64,000 bases of DNA, taken from contig NZ_CP101416.1 of the NCBI RefSeq assembly GCF_027942295.1, forward strand, positions 1-64,000. Direction: 5' to 3'. Position numbers and translations under genes: made by a program. Shown piece by piece: positions 62,952-64,000 of this stretch. Source of the DNA: Pseudanabaena sp. Chao 1811 (lineage in GTDB: Bacteria; Cyanobacteriota; Cyanobacteriia; Pseudanabaenales; Pseudanabaenaceae). The notes below the pieces were generated by a model. The model worked only from the letters and a program-made list of their open reading frames with translations, was not told where the DNA came from and searched no databases. The first letter of the stretch is position 1; each line of letters opens with the position of its first letter.

Positions 62952-64000
62952 ATGAGCGCACCTCTTCTCTCTTCAGTTAAGCTAGGTCGTTATACATTGC
63001 CTAATCGGATCGTGATGGCTCCCTTAACGCGCAATCGGGCTGCTGCTGGTAACGTGCCAACAGCATTAAACGCATTACATTACGAACAGCGCGCTTCAGC
63101 AGGATTATTAATTACCGAAGCTACACAGGTTTGTCCCGAAGGCTTAGGCTATCCCAATACCCCTGGCATTCATTCTCCTGAGCAGGTTGCAGGTTGGAAA
63201 CTAGTCACAGATGCTGTCCATGCTAAGGGTGGCAAGATTTTCTTACAACTTTGGCACGTAGGCAGAATTTCCCATCCAGATTTACAGCCCGATGGCAAAT
63301 TGCCCGTTGCACCATCAGCGATCGCCCCAGAAGGTGAAGTTGCTACCTATACAGGGATGAAGCCCTATGTCACACCTCGCGCCTTGGAACTAGAGGAAAT
63401 TCCCCAAATAATCGAGCAATATCGGATTGGTGCAAAGAATGCTCTAGAAGCAGGATTTGATGGTGTAGAGATTCACAGTGCTAATGGCTATCTCCTCGAT
63501 CAATTCTTGCAAGACAACACCAATCATCGTACTGATATCTATGGCGGCTCAGTAGAGAATCGCGCTCGTCTATTATTGGAAGTCACTGAGGCAGTAGTAG
63601 ATGTATGGGGTAGCGATCGCGTCGGAGTGAGAATCTCTCCTAGTGGCACATTCAACAGTATGTATGATTCCAATCGTGCCGCGATCTTTGGCTATGCTGT
63701 GAAGGAACTAAATCGCTTTAATCTTGCCTATTTGCATTTGGTCGCGCCCAGAGTCGAAGGATTTGGCTCGGCTGAAGATCAACCCGATCTCGGTGCAGAT
63801 TTCTTCAGACCTATCTATAACGGCCCGATTATTACCGCAGGTGGTTATAGCTTTGAAACTGGTAATCAAGCGATCGCTTCAGGTTCGGCAGATCTCGTTG
63901 CCTTTGGTCGTCTCTACATCGCTAATCCCGATCTCGTAGAGCGTTTCGCTGCAAATGCACCTTTGAATAAGCCCGATCGCAACACCTTCTACGGTGGCGA
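62952..64000 (+). CDS. Old Yellow Enzyme / alkene reductase (NemA-like), cut by window edge
   Basis: The visible 349 codons cover nearly the whole FMN enzyme. Landmarks are MAPLTRNRA, the LWHVGRISHP segment, the catalytic region EIHSANGYLLDQFL with the His/Asn pair, NHRTDIYGGSVENR and the C-terminal GGYSFETGNQAI, ADLVAFGRLYIANPDL, NTFYGG. It reduces activated alkenes such as N-ethylmaleimide or enones with NAD(P)H. It is divergent from an ArsR repressor with an operator over its -10 box, which suggests induction by electrophiles. The stop codon is beyond base 64000; few residues are missing by comparison with the family. Confidence 0.93.
   Translation, partial: MSAPLLSSVKLGRYTLPNRIVMAPLTRNRAAAGNVPTALNALHYEQRASAGLLITEATQVCPEGLGYPNTPGIHSPEQVAGWKLVTDAVHAKGGKIFLQLWHVGRISHPDLQPDGKLPVAPSAIAPEGEVATYTGMKPYVTPRALELEEIPQIIEQYRIGAKNALEAGFDGVEIHSANGYLLDQFLQDNTNHRTDIYGGSVENRARLLLEVTEAVVDVWGSDRVGVRISPSGTFNSMYDSNRAAIFGYAVKELNRFNLAYLHLVAPRVEGFGSAEDQPDLGADFFRPIYNGPIITAGGYSFETGNQAIASGSADLVAFGRLYIANPDLVERFAANAPLNKPDRNTFYGG

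Noticed and set aside
1-64000. Many copies of GCGATCGC and related octamers
   Set aside because: These are HIP1 sequences, common throughout cyanobacterial genomes, and not operators or a CRISPR signal. I used them only as a marker of resident DNA.

Overview
The window reads as a stretch of a cyanobacterial chromosome. Direct signs are the very frequent octamer GCGATCGC (HIP1), a phycobilisome rod-core linker (cpcG), two families of phycobiliprotein lyase (CpcS/CpeS type at 2.7 kb, CpcT/CpeT type at 27.4 kb), a CruP-like lycopene-cyclase-family flavoprotein, an SLH-type porin, a beta carbonic anhydrase of the carboxysome-associated class and a Ycf46 ATPase. Pseudanabaena or a close relative is my guess from overall feel and repeat content; the sequence does not prove it. 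I saw no rRNA, tRNA, CRISPR array, transposase or prophage gene.

Layout. 0-2.4 kb: polyamine-type ABC permeases (potC partial, potB) behind a secreted protein with a duplicated SPOR-like domain. 2.5-5.5 kb: a 34-residue membrane microprotein, a CpcS-type lyase, cpcG and an alpha/beta hydrolase. 5.6-12.3 kb: a CruP-like flavoprotein, then a solute-binding lipoprotein, hybrid kinase and secreted protein that look like one sensing operon. 12.3-16.6 kb: five co-directional genes (cupin, SDR, AEC transporter, 2-hydroxyacid dehydrogenase, HAD phosphatase) that look like an uncharacterised small-molecule pathway. 16.8-28 kb: porin, glutaminase, an HxlR regulator divergent from a hotdog thioesterase, acpP-fabF, a Uma2 protein, an anchored binding protein, a free-standing HTH protein of the type usually fused to conflict-system ATPases, purD and cpcT. 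28.3-44.7 kb: three related hybrid histidine kinases with 1, 4 and 5 clear copies of repeated PAS modules (the first has about two PAS regions), a PAS-GGDEF diguanylate cyclase that keeps the same N-terminal segment, and a DUF3352 protein. 44.8-54.6 kb: a DppB-type permease, pfkA, ycf46, speA, a small HTH protein, a free Hpt protein (a plausible partner of the hybrid kinases) and an ArsA-type ATPase. 54.8-64 kb: a Gly/Ala-rich EcsC-like protein, an HNH protein translationally coupled to a ribbon-helix-helix/PIN toxin-antitoxin pair, a Tat-exported phosphoesterase, a SIMPL protein, carbonic anhydrase, and an ArsR regulator divergent from an Old Yellow Enzyme that runs off the window.

Between genes the DNA is unusually rich in perfect hairpins and small non-coding repeats. 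Two full copies of a 111-bp element carry ACGT(C/G)AGTTCGA terminal inverted repeats, two internal hairpins and flanking direct repeats of 6-7 bp, the hallmark of a transposed MITE. A second family around acpP-fabF has stems whose sequence changes on both arms together, and a third family of about 95 bp occurs twice. Several terminators overlap the stop codon of the gene they serve.

The most system-like novelty is the HNH / antitoxin / PIN-toxin operon at 56.3-58.6 kb. It is joined by two 4-base ATGA overlaps, has no HIP1 octamer, and encodes an HNH protein whose large C-terminal part I do not recognise.
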